A program made the translations under genes and the position numbers. The notes beneath the pieces were generated by a model that had not been told where the DNA came from, searched no databases, and saw only the letters and a program-made list of their open reading frames with translations. A stretch of 64,000 nt of DNA from Annona cherimola. Its lineage: Eukaryota; Streptophyta; Magnoliopsida; Magnoliales; Annonaceae. The stretch lies in contig CM059972.1 of NCBI GenBank assembly GCA_030490835.1, positions 88,893,137-88,957,136 of the forward strand, written 5' to 3'. The first letter of the stretch is position 1, and each line of letters starts with the position of its first letter. Positions 11,500 to 23,552 of this stretch are shown here, in pieces.

Positions 11500-12070
11500 A
11501 GGATTATGGAACTGTTGAATGTCTCACCACAAGTGCACGATTTGTAAATTATAATATTTAAAGATCAATCCCACAGAAAATTCAAGACTTAGGACATGGA
11601 TTTTAAAGACCACTGAAAGAGTAAAAGAAAAATAAAGAAACAAATAAAGAAACAAAGCTTAAGAATGTTCAAAATAAGAATTAAAGATCAATGGATAAAA
11701 TCATCTAGTATCTAGGGTTTCACATGCAACATTTTGTATAGGATAATCATTTCGCTTATTTAATCCAGATTTGTTGTGTTAAAGGAATAATCCTTAAGTT
11801 AATCTTACATCTTCTCTTAAGATATGCAAAACGTATCATAATTTTTTTAATCACCTATTCTTATAGAATTAAGTCAATTAGAATCCATTAATTTTTGTGG
11901 TAGTTCAATTAATTCCTCAAGGTCATCATGCTTATTCTCATGATCTAGATTTCCATATTTAAATCTTGATTGTCTATATTAGACTTTCACCTCTCAGCTT
12001 TTTCATCTAATATATGAAATCATACTAGAGTGCAAACTCATACACAAAGCAACTATTAAGATCACAAGAT
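11500..12070 (-). mobile_element. LTR 3'-part fragment, inverted partner of 9740-10395
   Basis: Read on the minus strand it follows 9830-10395 block by block, with indels. It abuts the end of the Athila-type 3' LTR near 12110. Confidence 0.45.
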
Positions 12071-12109
12071 ATCAAATTAACACAAAAAATTTTGCATAAA
12101 CAAGTTAAA

Positions 12110-13425
12110 AACTGACGAGCTGCATATATGTCTATTAAAATGCTCGCTTTTTATACAAGTATACGTGTCGAATCAAGTAATAAAGAGTGAGTAGAGTATC
12201 GTTCCCATGAGGAATTGTCTAACTGGAATTATTAATCAGTTTAACTGCTTTCGGTGGGTAAAAAATTTTGAGTTTTGAATTTAAAATTAAAACTAACAAA
12301 CGCAATAAGAAATCAAAATAGAGTCCGCAGAATATCTGGATTACTGAAAATGGGTTTATCAATTGAGGATGGCAGATGGATAGCTCGAAATCCTTGAATC
12401 TAAACTATATTGCATTGGTCCCTTTCATTGGATTGCACGTGGATTTACTAGTCCAAGTTTAATAATTTTTATATATGTCTTCCAACATATAGAAGGCTAA
12501 TTATACCTTATTCAATTGCTATGTTCTCATGCGATTAAATAAAGTAGAATTGATAAGTTTATAACATGTTCATTGACTACACAGGGTTTAACGGTATATT
12601 CCTATCCATTAAACAATCCCCCTTAACAAAAAGGAAACCTATGCCCTACACATGGATCTAGCAGAGATTTTTCCTTTTCAATGATTAATCAAGAAATTAA
12701 ATCATCTTACAATATAGCTAATCTTGTAAAAAACATTAAACCACATATGCAAGGATAAACCACACACACAATCATATAGAAAATTCAAATATTCATTCCT
12801 GAATTTCAAAGAACCAATACAATATAGTTAGATATTAATTCATCCTAACTATTCATCTAAAGAAAGTTCAGTTCAAAGACATGATCATAAAATCTTTTAC
12901 ATCCATTATTGTATGTATTCAAAAAACCAGAGAAAGAAAAATAGAAAGATGAAGAGAAAATTGATTTTTCGGTGATTTCCACCAACGAGGTTGAATCTTC
13001 TCTTCAATTCGTGTGTCGAACGAGTTTGTTTCCTTCTCTGGCTATCTATTTCGGCTCTGGGCTCTCTCCCGCTCGCAAACCACTAGGTTCTATTTATATT
13101 CTCGATTTACGCAGCACAAGTACAGAAACCCACGAGTACGGATGCGTAGTGGCGCCTAGGCGCCAACTCCCTGTGTGTTGGGTAACATAGAAACCTGTCT
13201 GCATACCCTAAGAATTCATGCTTTGGCGCCTAGGTGCCCCAAGCTGGCGCCTAGGCGCCAACTCCCTGGAAACTATTCTAACTGGTGGCCTTAAAACCCT
13301 TCTGGACTTGTCTGCATGTTGGTGAAGCGGCGCCCCTAACTGGCACCTAGGCGCCCCTAACTGGCACCTAGGCGCCCCTAACTGGCACCTAGGCGCCAAC
13401 TCACTAGAAGCTACTGGTTGCTGGA
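12110..13425 (-). mobile_element. Athila-type 3' LTR, distal part (R/U5 side), split by hAT insertion
   Basis: Read on the minus strand, this continues the LTR that starts at 20295. It includes the GGCGCC-rich block (13150-13400) and ends with text typical of Athila LTRs (GGGAACGATACTC near 12210, then AAAAGCGAGC near 12150). Joining 13425 to 19968 restores a continuous LTR of about 1.6 kb. The outer boundary near 12110 is approximate; no 5' LTR or TSD partner was found. The plus-strand frame at 12972-13190 is not a gene. Confidence 0.6.
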
Positions 13426-13635
13426 TAGGGGTGCAACTCGGGTTGGGTTATAACGGGTTGGAGTAAATCCAAACCCTAACTCTAAGAATTTAATCCGCGT
13501 TCGGACCGGATTCGCATTGGTTTTGGTTTGGTTTTGGGTTAGAATTTGGGTTACCAATAAACTATTTTTTCCTAATTTAATTGTGATCTAAAAAAAATAT
13601 TGGAATATACATACTTGTGTTTATGAAGTCAAGTC

Positions 13636-15323
13636 TGTTGGTCCCAAGTTAATGGCAATTACCCAAGAGGGGAGGGGTGAATTGGGTATTTAAAAATTAT
13701 AACTTAAACAGAAACTTTACTCCGGATTAATTTATTCCCCCTTTATGAAGAAACGAAATGGAAAGCAATATAATGTTGAGAGCAGAAATATAAATCAAAC
13801 ACACAAGATTTTATAGTGGTTCGGGCAACCTCCCTACTCCACTCTTCCAAGCTCACACTCCTTGTGACTTGGGTTCCACTATTGTATTTCACAAATACAA
13901 CTAGAGCTACTGCTCTCTTCTAGATTCCAGCTCTAGGGGGCATCAACAAATCACAGCACAAGTAGGTGATGAGTTCCACTCCAATCACACACTACTTTGC
14001 TTACACTTGATCTTAGTTCTTCAAACTAAATCAAGTTCAATACAACAATAAGAAAAACAGAAAGAATCTACACGTTACTGTTGTGTAGAGACAGTGTGGC
14101 GCAGAGAAGAACTTGTAGAGTTGGCTTTGAAGGATCAGCAGTTGAGCTCTTGCAGTTTGAAGCAAAGTTCTTCTTGTAAGGATTGGCTTGATTACTTAAT
14201 GCTCTTGAAGGTAGGAGTTATGCACACTCAATGATTTTCAGCTACTTCCCTCATCCACAATGAATGCCTTTTATAATTGTGGAGAGAATCCGAATGTTTG
14301 AAGGTAGGTGGCGCACATTTAATGCGCCAACGTTCGAATATTTTCCGACCGTTGCGACCCAAGTCGCAGGTGAAGTCGACTTCGGGTGCGACTTCGCCCA
14401 AGTCGCAGATGGAGTCGACTTCGGGTGCGACTTTGCCTTCCGTAGCAACTTCAAGTTCCAGATTGGGTCGACTTGGGCATCGACTTGACCCAAGTCGCAG
14501 GTGGAATCGACTTCGGTGTGCGACTTCACCTCGTCAGTTAGCTTGACGAACTTGAAAACTTGGAATGTTTTAGTTTGCTTGGGTTCCTTCATGCCTTTTG
14601 TTGTTCTCTTGCATTTTTCATTTCCTTTTGAATCATTTTCTTCATTTTAGCTTACTTTCATTAGCTCCATGTTTTGCAACCCTTTGAACCCATATAGTCT
14701 TGAATCATATAATCTTGAATAACTTCTTAGTAGAGTTGATGCATCTTGGTTGGACTTGGATTAGTCTTCAAATGTTTCAGTTTGAGCATCTAGGTTGCCT
14801 TGATCTTCATCTTCATACAAGTTTGTCTTGAAAATAGTTAATCTCATATTGTCTTCTGAAATATCCCCTCTGCCCGATCGAAGTCGATGCCGGAGTCGAC
14901 TTCGTTTGCGACTTCACCTCAAGTCGCAAGTGGAGTCGACTTGGGGTGCGACTTCGGCACTTCGGGGTCTGGACTTCAACTCTGGAAGGTTTTGTCATGT
15001 TGAAGTCGATACTGGATTCGACTTGGTCTGCGACTTCGACCCAAGTCGCATGCGAAGTCGACTTCTTTTGCGACTTCGGCAGTTCAGCTCTCCATTTTCA
15101 ACTCTGGAAGGATTTGGCGCATTGAAGTTGATGTTGGAGTCGACTTGGGGATCGACTTGGCCTTAAGTCGACTTGGGAATCGACTTATCCTTCCATGATC
15201 TATTTTTTTCAAATGTATGTCCCTTAAACACTTCCACAAACATGTTAGTAGCCGAGACTTAGTCAAATTGATTTGTTAATCATCAAAACATAGATTTAGC
15301 TTATTTTTCACATATTTCCAACA
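13636..15323 (+). mobile_element. Solo LTR of a retrotransposon, TSD AAGTC
   Basis: Ends are TGTTGG..CCAACA, a perfect 6-bp inverted terminus. The exact 5-bp duplication AAGTC lies at 13631-13635 and 15324-15328. No gag/pol and no second LTR are present, so it arose by LTR-LTR recombination. The left part (ACCCAAGAGGGGAGGGGTGA, then GGTTCGGGCAACCTCC) resembles LTRs of plant Copia elements; that assignment is tentative. The second half carries a repeated AAGTCG..GTCGACTT motif. Orientation is assumed. Confidence 0.8.
14355..15190. repeat. Interspersed AAGTCG / GTCGACTT motif array inside the solo LTR
   Basis: About nine units of the form AAGTCGnnnnnGGAGTCGACTT occur in pairs around 14358, 14398, 14490, 14877, 14920, 15000, 15042, 15123 and 15164. 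Each contains the palindrome GTCGAC or a one-base variant. Confidence 0.8.
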
Positions 15324-15328
15324 AAGTC

Positions 15329-16199
15329 TCACGCTGAATTCTGCAACATCATGTTGAATTCTACAATATTCTTTGAAGTGCAAGCAATTTTTCAGCACCC
15401 TATAGACACAAATAAATGACAAATTAGTTAGTTTCATGACTAGTTGATCATTTCTATTTAATAACTAATGGAAATGACTCAAGTGTAGCAAATAGAAAAT
15501 GAACATAACATACCAACTATTGTAGTTGAAACTAAACATTATCATACAAATTGCTGAAATTGAATTCAAACTGAATATTTATCATACAAATTGCTAAAAT
15601 AAAAATTGACCACTTGTCATACCAATAAACTTAAAATATGAATCCAATTTATACTACAATCTAAAATTCAAACTAACAGATTTCTCATACTTACAAAAAG
15701 TATAATATGAAATAGATTTATCATGCTAACTCAAATTCAAACATAATCCACATAACAGTTATTCAAAGCAACTAAATTTAAATACACTACGCATAATGGT
15801 TCAACATTCCAATCTAATTTAAGTGCAATCCAAACTTAAAATGACAATATAAATAAATCTCAAATTTAAATAAGTTTACATCCACTTTTAAACAAATTCA
15901 AAATTCAAATGAGTTCATGTCTCCAAAGTTTCCAAAAAAAATTAAAAAACTATTTGAAGACTTCCAAATAATTTCTTCCTTAATTTCCATCTGCATTTCT
16001 AATGTCAAGTTCTTCCTCTTCGAGTTACATCTTTGAAAATAATATGCATCAACCTAGACAAAAAAAAATGCATGCAACTGTTAACAATAAGAAGATAATA
16101 ATCATAAAAAATAATCTTAGAAATTAAGTTACCTCAAGCATACTTTGGTAATAGATGAAGAGGTGATTTGTCTGAACTAGAGTTGGTAATGCCTGAAAC
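15329..16199. other. Non-coding AT-rich internal part of the hAT element
   Basis: It lies between the solo LTR and the transposase 3' end. No open frame was recognised; it is probably transposase 3' UTR or spacer. Confidence 0.4.
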
Positions 16200-16214
16200 A
16201 TTTAATCTAAATTA

Positions 16215-18332
16215 TTATAAGAATATTAAAAATGACTTTATAATATAAAATATGGTATCTAAAAACATAATTACCAGATATAATCTCTCAAATTCAGTAG
16301 TTTTCTCTTCATCTTCAGTAGTTTTCTCTTCATCTTCAGTTATTCGAGGTGTAGCTCTAAGCCAATCTTGTGCACGTATCAAACACTCAACTAATTTAGG
16401 TGTCAATGAGCTTCTATATTGATCAAGAACACGCCCACCCGTGCTAAATGCCAACTCAGAAGCTACTGTTGAAACTGGAATTCCTAAAACATCTCTCGCT
16501 AAATAGGATAATGTTCTATACTTTGAACAATTTTTCTACCATCCCAACACATCAAAACTTGGTTCATTCTCTTCAGAAGCTTCCTCTAAATATCTATCCA
16601 CTTCATTTTTTCACTCATTAACATTCTCCTCAGATTGTTTCCATAGTTTAAACTCATCAAAGAAGGCATTAGATTGGGGTGCCACCCTTATAACACTGCT
16701 CTCTTCAGATGAAGACATCCAAGAGATTGTTGTTGATACATTCTAAAAAGGCTAACCAAAGTATGTTTCACCATATTTATAATTTGATTAGCTTCTTCTC
16801 TATCCAGAATTTTCGTATAACAAAAATTAACAGTAGCCAATTTAAAGCGAGGATCCAACACAACAGCGAGCACTAAGAGCATATTCACTTTACCAATAGA
16901 GCCTCAATACTTATTAAACTTGTCCCTTAATTTTTTTACACATTTCATGAATAAGTGGATCATCATCATTACTCATTTGCATTAAAACCATTTGAATCTT
17001 GTACAACACAAGAAAATATTGATTTGCAGTAACATATTCAGATCCAAACAAGACTTTAGTACATTCATAAAAATGTTCTAAAAAATGACAAATGACTCTT
17101 GCTTGTTCTCAATCCACGATATTTGGAGGCCCTTGAGATAAGAACTCTTTGTCTTCACTTGCATATAGTTGAAAAATATTCTTAAATTTCAAAGTTGTTT
17201 GTAACATCAAAAAGGTAGAGTTCCATCGAGTTGCAACATCTAAGCATAAAGTGCCCTTGAAAGAGAGATTGCAACTCTCAACCACTCTTTGAAAATGTTC
17301 TCTTCTACCAACAGAACTTCTTACGTACTTCACAGCATTGCGAATACGATTGATGGATGCATTTATTTCACTTATCCATCTCTTACAATTAGGTTAATTA
17401 TATGTGCTACACAACAAACATGAAAATTTTCTTCATCTCCTAACAAACGACCTTTTAGATCCAATTTATATTTAAGACTTCTCACAGCCACATCATTGGA
17501 CAAAGCATTGTCAACAAAGATAGTACAAACCTTCTTTATTTTCCACTCATCCAAGCATGCTTCTATACAATGTGCAATAGCATCACCAGTATGCGGCGAT
17601 GGAAGAACACAAAAATTAAGAATTCATTTTTGCAACTTCCAATTTGTGTCTATGTAGTGTGCAGTGAGACATAAGTATCCAACATTTTGAATTGATGTCC
17701 ATAAATCTGTAGTCGAGCATATAGTTTGGACTTCTTTCTTAAACATATTCATTAACTTGTCCTTCTCTGCTTTATATAGTTGAAAACAATCTTTCACTAA
17801 GGTCGTTCTCAAGAAAAGCTCAAATAATGGTTGCAATACTTGACAGAAATCTTTAAATCCTCCTTCTCTACAAACTTAAATTGCAACTCATCAATAATAA
17901 TCATTCACACAAGTGCTTTTCTACATAACTCTTGGTCAAATTTCCAATGAGTCACTATTGCCGAACCATCTGATGGTGTGGAGAAAGACAATACTGGTTG
18001 CTTTTTGTCTTTATTTTTTCTTTTGTTATAAAGACATCGCTTCAAGTGCCTTGAAAGTGTGCTAGTACCCATGGACTCGGACATTTGATTTTTTTATTGC
18101 ACCATTTATATTTACCAAATTCAAATTTTTCATTCACAACTACTTTTTCAAAATCTTCCCATACTGCTGAAGTGGTTTTATATTCTCTCTTAACTTGATT
18201 TTTGCTAGATTTTGCATCTGATGGTGATGGCACTGTCAAATCTACTATGTTTAAATTGACATTCCGCTTTGTGTTTACTTCCACATTCATATCAGTATCC
18301 ATGCTCATGAAACACCTAGTATAAAAGCCCAC
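16215..18332 (-). pseudogene. Decayed hAT transposase (BED zinc finger / RICESLEEPER type)
   Basis: Fragments appear in the right order on the minus strand. The first is a BED-finger region (18332-18042: AVWEDFEKVVVNEKFEFG then KYKWCNKKIKC, with the first Cys of the C-x2-C pair lost), frameshifted just before the GTSTLSRHLKRC half. Next come the catalytic-core pieces TTDLWTSIQNVGYLCLTAHY (near 17700) and CTIFVDNALSNDVAVRSLK then HVCCVAHIINLIVRDG (17554-17372). CLDVATRWNSTFLML (near 17240), LAVVLDPRFKLATVNF (near 16850) and the dimerisation motif VSTVASELAFSTGGRVLDQY (about 16480-16400) follow. Such proteins cut and join hAT ends in the nucleus. At least five interruptions make it inactive. 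It belongs to the 13426-19967 element. Confidence 0.9.
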
Positions 18333-18339
18333 ATCCGAA

Positions 18340-19511
18340 CGGGTTCAGAATTATTTATAAATCATCTCATACATAAATAGTATAAAAGCCCTACGCCAAG
18401 GCCACTTTTTTAGGGTGTCCTCACATTCAAAATATGATGAAATTTTTAAATTTCCTTTCCTACCTAAGATTATACATGTAATTTTTACAAATAATATATC
18501 CCAACATCATTTAAATACATTATATAGCAATTTTGGGCAAAAATATTAAAGCTTTCAACTCTCGAAATCTTGAATTCATGCATAGGACTCAAATTTTCAC
18601 ATTCTATATACATTATTCGGCTCCCAAAATGAAGATTTACATGAATCTACAAAAACTCCCATGATTTCTACCCATTTTAGGAAAAAATTTCAAAACCCTA
18701 AGTCACCCTAGCCAGAAATCCGAATTTTCATCACATCTTCTATAATTCCTTTCTTCATTTTTATACATCTACTCATATTCAACAAAAGCCCCATGATTTT
18801 TTTCATGCTTTGAAAGAAAATTTTGAAAATAGACAAAAACCCATCTTCCTTACCTCCGGCCGGTGATGGGTTGGACGGCGGCGACGGCTAGAGTCAGCGA
18901 CGGCATGAACAGTCGGCTCCTCCCCTCCCTCCTCCTTCCTTCTCTTCTCCTTCTCCTTCTCCTCTTCTTCTCTTTCTCCTTCTCTTCTTCTCCTTCTCTT
19001 TCTTTCCTTTCCATTTCTGTTTTTCCCCCTTCCCTCTCTGTTCGCGCGATGGAGAGAAAAAGGGGTTGCTTTATGTGACCCCACTTAAGGTAGTCTGCAC
19101 GTACACAAGTGCGGCTATCCCTCATATATTTTTAAAATTTTTTAAATATTCATGTTGACTATATGTTATAAATCATGTTATTTTAAATCTTATGATTGAA
19201 GTCATAATACATGTTTAAAATCATTAAATCATAGTCATTCATTAATTTAAACAATTTAAATCAATTAATTACTTAAATTAAACCATTTGACTGGTATTCA
19301 TAAATTAATCTAAAATTAAATAATACATTTTATTATTATTCCATTCAACATTAACTAACTCATCATTATTTATTTATTAATTCTCCCTTTTCTTACTTTA
19401 TAATTTTAGGCCATTAATAAAATTCTAATTTTATTAATTTCATGGCCCAAAATTTTCATTTATATATTCCACGTACTTATGGGTTGCAATCTAAAAATTG
19501 CGGGTACTACA
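18340..19511 (-). mobile_element. Truncated gypsy-like LTR nested in the hAT element
   Basis: On the minus strand it starts TGTAGTACCCGC at 19511, a typical plant gypsy LTR start. It runs through a GA-rich block (19030-18910), then GGTAAGGAAGATGGG (a splice-donor-like site), then sequence closely matching 29200-29720 read on the plus strand, and ends abruptly near 18340. No TSD was found, so the 3' side is lost. The GA-rich frames on both strands here (18803-19125) are compositional. Confidence 0.6.
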
Positions 19512-19967
19512 CCTCTCTATCCGCGATGCTAACTGATTCTCTTCGGATCGGAAGTCTCGTCGCTACCTCGCTGGAGACTTGGAGAGGATGAGGGAAATCG
19601 AGCGGTAGTAGTCGCTACTCACTGGATGCTGATACATGTGGGCCGTCGTGCATGCTCGATTGCTCGTTATTCATTTTTTACTCAGTCACACTTACACGAT
19701 CTATTGATACACTAGCCACCTATATAATAATATTATAAAAAAATATGTATAATTTATGAAAAAGTTATATAAATTACAACGGGTTAGGACCGGGTCGAGT
19801 TTTGGTACCGGGTTGGTGCGAACCCAGTTTTGGTTTCGGATTTCTACGGGTCGAGTTGAAACCGGGTTTGTTTTGAAAAAAATCTAAAAAATAAAATCCA
19901 TTTTTGGTTTTGGTACTGGGTCAGGTCGGGCGGGTTTGGACCAACCCGGTACCAAGTTGCAACCCTT

Positions 19968-20295
19968 TTGCTGAATGTGCTGGAGTTCTGACAAAGGCAT
20001 GTAGGGTGGCGCCTGGGCACCATCCCACTGCCCCTTGACTTGGTTTTATTCTGCATTCCACTCGCCCGCATGCCTTTATATTGCCCATCCTTCCTGCAAA
20101 AAATGAATAAACCAAATAAATGAACTAAAAATGCCTAGTTTATGCTAAAAATGCATAAAAACTAAATAATGCTCCTAAAATGCAAAGCGAGTAAAAATTA
20201 AGCTAAATGGATGCAAACTAAGCCTAATCTCTCGGACTAACGCGCAAATATAGTCTGAAATGGGTCATGATAATGCTCATTTTTACGAGTTATCA
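19968..20295 (-). mobile_element. Athila-type 3' LTR, proximal part (U3 start)
   Basis: It begins TGATAACTCG at 20295 directly after the polypurine tract and runs to the hAT target duplication at 19968-19975. It contains a GGCGCC-type block near 20010 that continues at 13400-13150 across the hAT. Confidence 0.7.
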
Positions 20296-20308
20296 CCCCC
20301 CAAACTTA
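20296..20308 (-). other. Polypurine tract of the Athila-type element
   Basis: The minus-strand purine run AAGTTTGGGGGG directly precedes the LTR start TGATAAC. This is the site of plus-strand DNA priming in LTR retrotransposons. Confidence 0.7.
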
Positions 20309-21412
20309 AATGTTACTAGTCCTCGAGCAACACATGCAAACACAATGAATAAATGAATAAATGCAAACCCTGTCAACTCAACCTGCTTCCCATTCTGCTT
20401 CGATCAATCCATTTATTTACTCAACAATGTCAAGAATAATCTAAACTTGAAAAATCATTCATTACACAAAACAGGGCATACATTTTCATTCTTAAACCAA
20501 GTTACATGTGGGTGACAAAATTTCCTAGTACACTATCATAATTCAACATGCTAATCTTCCACTTGATCAGAAAACTGGTCAGAAAATTAATGAAAATAGG
20601 TGCACCAAGGTTTAAGTTGAATTAAATGGTCAAAGAAAATGGTAATCATTCATTGGATTCAATTTTTGCGCAACTGCACATTCTCCCCCCCCCAAAACTT
20701 ATTGTAAAATTCTCCTCACCATATTTTAGGATATCTAGATATTTGTTTTTTTTTTTGCTTCCCTCACCATATTTCAGGGTATCTGGGGAGAATTTTGGTT
20801 TTAAAGCATTATTACTGTGATTTTCCTTTGTTTTTTTACGCGAACTTTGTCATTTGTTGATGCCAAGTCCCGATTACTTAGCTTAGGTCAATCATTCCCT
20901 TTTTATTGTTCTGATGCCTTGCTAAGGGTACTGAACATGCCTGTGTAATTTTTGTGAAATATTTCCATTATTAAACCCATTAATTCCCTTAAAGCACTTG
21001 ATCAACATTTATTTAATTCAGTTCTCATCATCTCAGTCTAGAAGATTGACATATAATTAAATTAGAACAATATATTATGAAATCCTTTTAATTCTTTCAC
21101 ATGTCAATTGCAACTTGCTTTTATACTTGGTCCTTAATCTGAATTGTCCATTTTTCATGAATTCAATTTCAAGTCAACATTATTCACAACCTTGCACATT
21201 TTCAATAAGATGGATTGAATAAAGATAACTTTCATTAGCTGGAATTGACATAATATGCAAAATATGAAAAACTAATCTATGGTCAAGAATTATACACCCC
21301 CCAAACTTGAGAGATGCATCGTCTTCAATACATGATGACCTAGGATGATCTAATAAAGAAAATACAATAGAAAGTAAAAATAAATAAATAAAATGAAAGG
21401 ACCAGGACTCCC
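20309..21412 (-). other. 3' non-coding internal region of the Athila-type element
   Basis: This lies between the env-like frame and the polypurine tract. A second purine tract (AAGTTTGGGGGG) sits at 21297-21308. No gene was seen. Confidence 0.5.
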
Positions 21413-22595
21413 TCAAGAATCAAACTCGATGGCGTTCTCGTCCTCATGATCGCTATGCTGGGGCTGGGATGGCTGCCCGAAGCAAGCTCGGAACTCTAGG
21501 GGCATCGATGGGAAAGGCGAGAGTGTCGAGGTATCGATCTGGCGGTCCTCAGCAATCTGGCGTAGGTAGGCCTCCATCGCCTTATCGAACTGACGCATGT
21601 ACCTGGCTTGGGCCTCTACCAAGTTCTCCAAGTTAGTCAATCGCTCACCCGTGGATAGCAGCTGCGAGGGTCCTGCTGGTGGAGCTGCTCTGGGGTGCGG
21701 ACTTGTGGTTGGGTGCGGTAAGAGAGGTCATCTATGATCGCCTAGTAGTTCAGGACCTCCTCCGTCAGCTCCCATCTGACTCCGGCCCGCTTGCAGAGCC
21801 TGGTAATGAGTGATGGGAAGTAATAACTGCCCCAGGGCGCTGTTGCACAGGCACAAATATGGTGGTAGATCAGCCTGCCCATGTCGATTGACATGCTGCT
21901 GTATATGGCATGAAGCAAGAGTGCCCTTTCCATCGTCACCTCGCTGACGTGAGTCGACGGCATCATCCGGGCTGATATGAAGTGGAACAGCATCCTCCCA
22001 TGGTAAAGCATCTCGCTCCACTTGAAGGAGGTAAGTTGCCCGCTCGTCGACTTCCAGACTGGTGGCCTCTTGCAAAACTACCTGGTGATGGAGCTGACGT
22101 CTCGGTCTTCTCCCTCCAGGAAAGCCTCGTACTAGTCCGGGCGATGGAAAGAACCCAACCCGTAATAAGAGTTGATGCCTCAGCATGAAAGGATACGATC
22201 TTGCCCCGGACTTTGACTCGCCCCTGCTCATGCTCCACCGCATTAGCATAAAATTCTTTGACCACCGGCATGATAGCAGGCTGGGGTTACGCCACAAACT
22301 TCTGCTAGCCCCGGGCATTCAGGTTGTGGAGCGGAGCATCAGAGAATGCATTAATCTTGATTCCCCTCTCCGGAATCAGGTGCCGCTTCTGAAGCGAGTC
22401 TGTGTACTGCTTGAATGCCTGAGCGGACACGAACCTATTGGTATCAAATTTCACTGGCACCTGAATTTTCTTCCTCTTGGCAGTTGACGAGGAAGTCATG
22501 TCTCCAACAAATAGTCGCCTCAAACAATCTCGCAAGTAAAAGTCCAAAAACAACCAAACAAACCAACCTCCAAAAATGCACACACAGCAATCCAC
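21413..22595 (-). pseudogene. Env-like / 'plant transposon protein' ORF of the Athila element, broken
   Basis: Reading frames chain on the minus strand. They run KRKKIQVPVKFDTNRFVSAQ and LIPERGIKINAF (about 22500-22380), then VVKEFYANAVEHEQGRVKVR and GKIVSFHAEA (22270-22190), then RMLFHFISARMM and IDMGRLIYHHICACA (21990-21840). A C-terminal stretch follows with TNLENLVEAQARYMRQFDKA (21640-21413). This is the conserved protein found after integrase in Athila elements; its function is unknown and envelope-like status is debated. Several frameshifts separate the pieces. Confidence 0.75.
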
Positions 22596-22765
22596 ACATA
22601 ATCACCTTGCCAACCTCCACAAAACCAACCTCCACAAAAACAATCACCAAGCAATCCACAAAACCAACCACACAAGGCAACCTCCAATCCGCCGACCAAT
22701 CCACAAAAATCAACCAATCCAATCCAATCTTCCACCCAAACAATCACCAAGCAACTTCAAATCAA
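22540..22765. repeat. Low-complexity CCAACCTCCACAAA-type region
   Basis: Imperfect short tandem repeats (ACCAACCTCCACAAAAACCA and similar) lie on the plus strand, overlapping the start of the env-like frame. All six frames give biased, meaningless peptides here. Confidence 0.7.
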
Positions 22766-22799
22766 TGAAAAGGCACCAAAGATGAAGAAATTTTACCCC

Positions 22800-23552
22800 C
22801 GGAAGCTTTCCACTTGAAATTTGGCACTTATGTTGTTTCTGCACTGGCCCGAGGCACGTGGGGTAGCACCGAGGCTCCGCTCTGCTGACAGCACTGTCCG
22901 GCGCCTGTCGGGAGAGATGATGATGATAGGGCTTGAAATGGAGCCCAAAATAAGGAGAAATTGATAGGAAACCAAGTGTAGGGGTGTGGCTTAGAATTTG
23001 GTGATGAAAAATCAGAGTTTTGGGAGGATTTGAATGGATCTAAGAAAAGTGGAAAAGTGAGAAAATGGAATGGATGGATGATTTCTTGATGAAATGGGGA
23101 TGAATTTGAGTTGAAATGGCTTGGAATCAAGGGGGGATTGATTGGCAATGAGAAAAGGAGAAAAAAATGGTGTCGGGGCGTGGGGTTAGGGTTTAGAGCC
23201 CTAATTCGCACCTTATAAAGCTGTCCAAGTTGTGTTGTCCACGACCCGACGCCGGGGTGCCAACATGTGGTGCCGGGGCGCCAGTTCATGCACCATGTTC
23301 TTCGGGATCTTCATCACAACGCCTGGGCGCCCCCATGTGATGCCTAAGCGCCGATGTTTTTCAGCAATTTTTTTTGAACTTTTTGCACCCATCTGCTTCC
23401 AATCATGATCTTTGTAAAATTGAGCTCCAAGTCATTTTCCTAAAAATAAAAATAAAAACAAAAACAAAAACACAAATCAAAATGAAAATAAGTAAATGTT
23501 TGCTTCCCATTTAGTGTTAAGTTTAACGTCCTCAGCCCGACGTTTCCGCTAT
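22800..23552 (-). other. Spacer between pol and env-like ORF of the Athila element
   Basis: No conserved domain. It carries GGCGCC/GCGCC-rich blocks (23240-23355) like those in the LTR. Confidence 0.4.

Larger units (their letters stand above)
13426..19967 (-). mobile_element. hAT transposon inserted in the Athila LTR
   Basis: The left end TAGGGGTGCAACTCGGGTTG and the reversed right end AAGGGTTGCAACTTGG are imperfect inverted repeats of the GGGTTGCAAC class common in plant hAT elements, with GGGTTGGG/CCAACCC subterminal repeats. Target duplication: TTGCTGGA (13418-13425) and TTGCTGAA (19968-19975), 7 of 8 identical, the 8-bp size of hAT. The transposase pseudogene sits in the middle on the minus strand. 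About 2.9 kb of the length is later LTR insertions. Stops and frameshifts make it non-autonomous now. Confidence 0.8.

Noticed and set aside
18803..19125. Overlapping Arg/Glu-rich and Ser/Phe-rich frames on both strands
   Set aside because: They follow from the GA/TC-rich block of an LTR fragment; the same block appears degraded at 29.1 kb.
22185..22785. Plus-strand frames over the Athila env-like region
   Set aside because: Shadows of the minus-strand env-like ORF and of the CCAACC low-complexity region.
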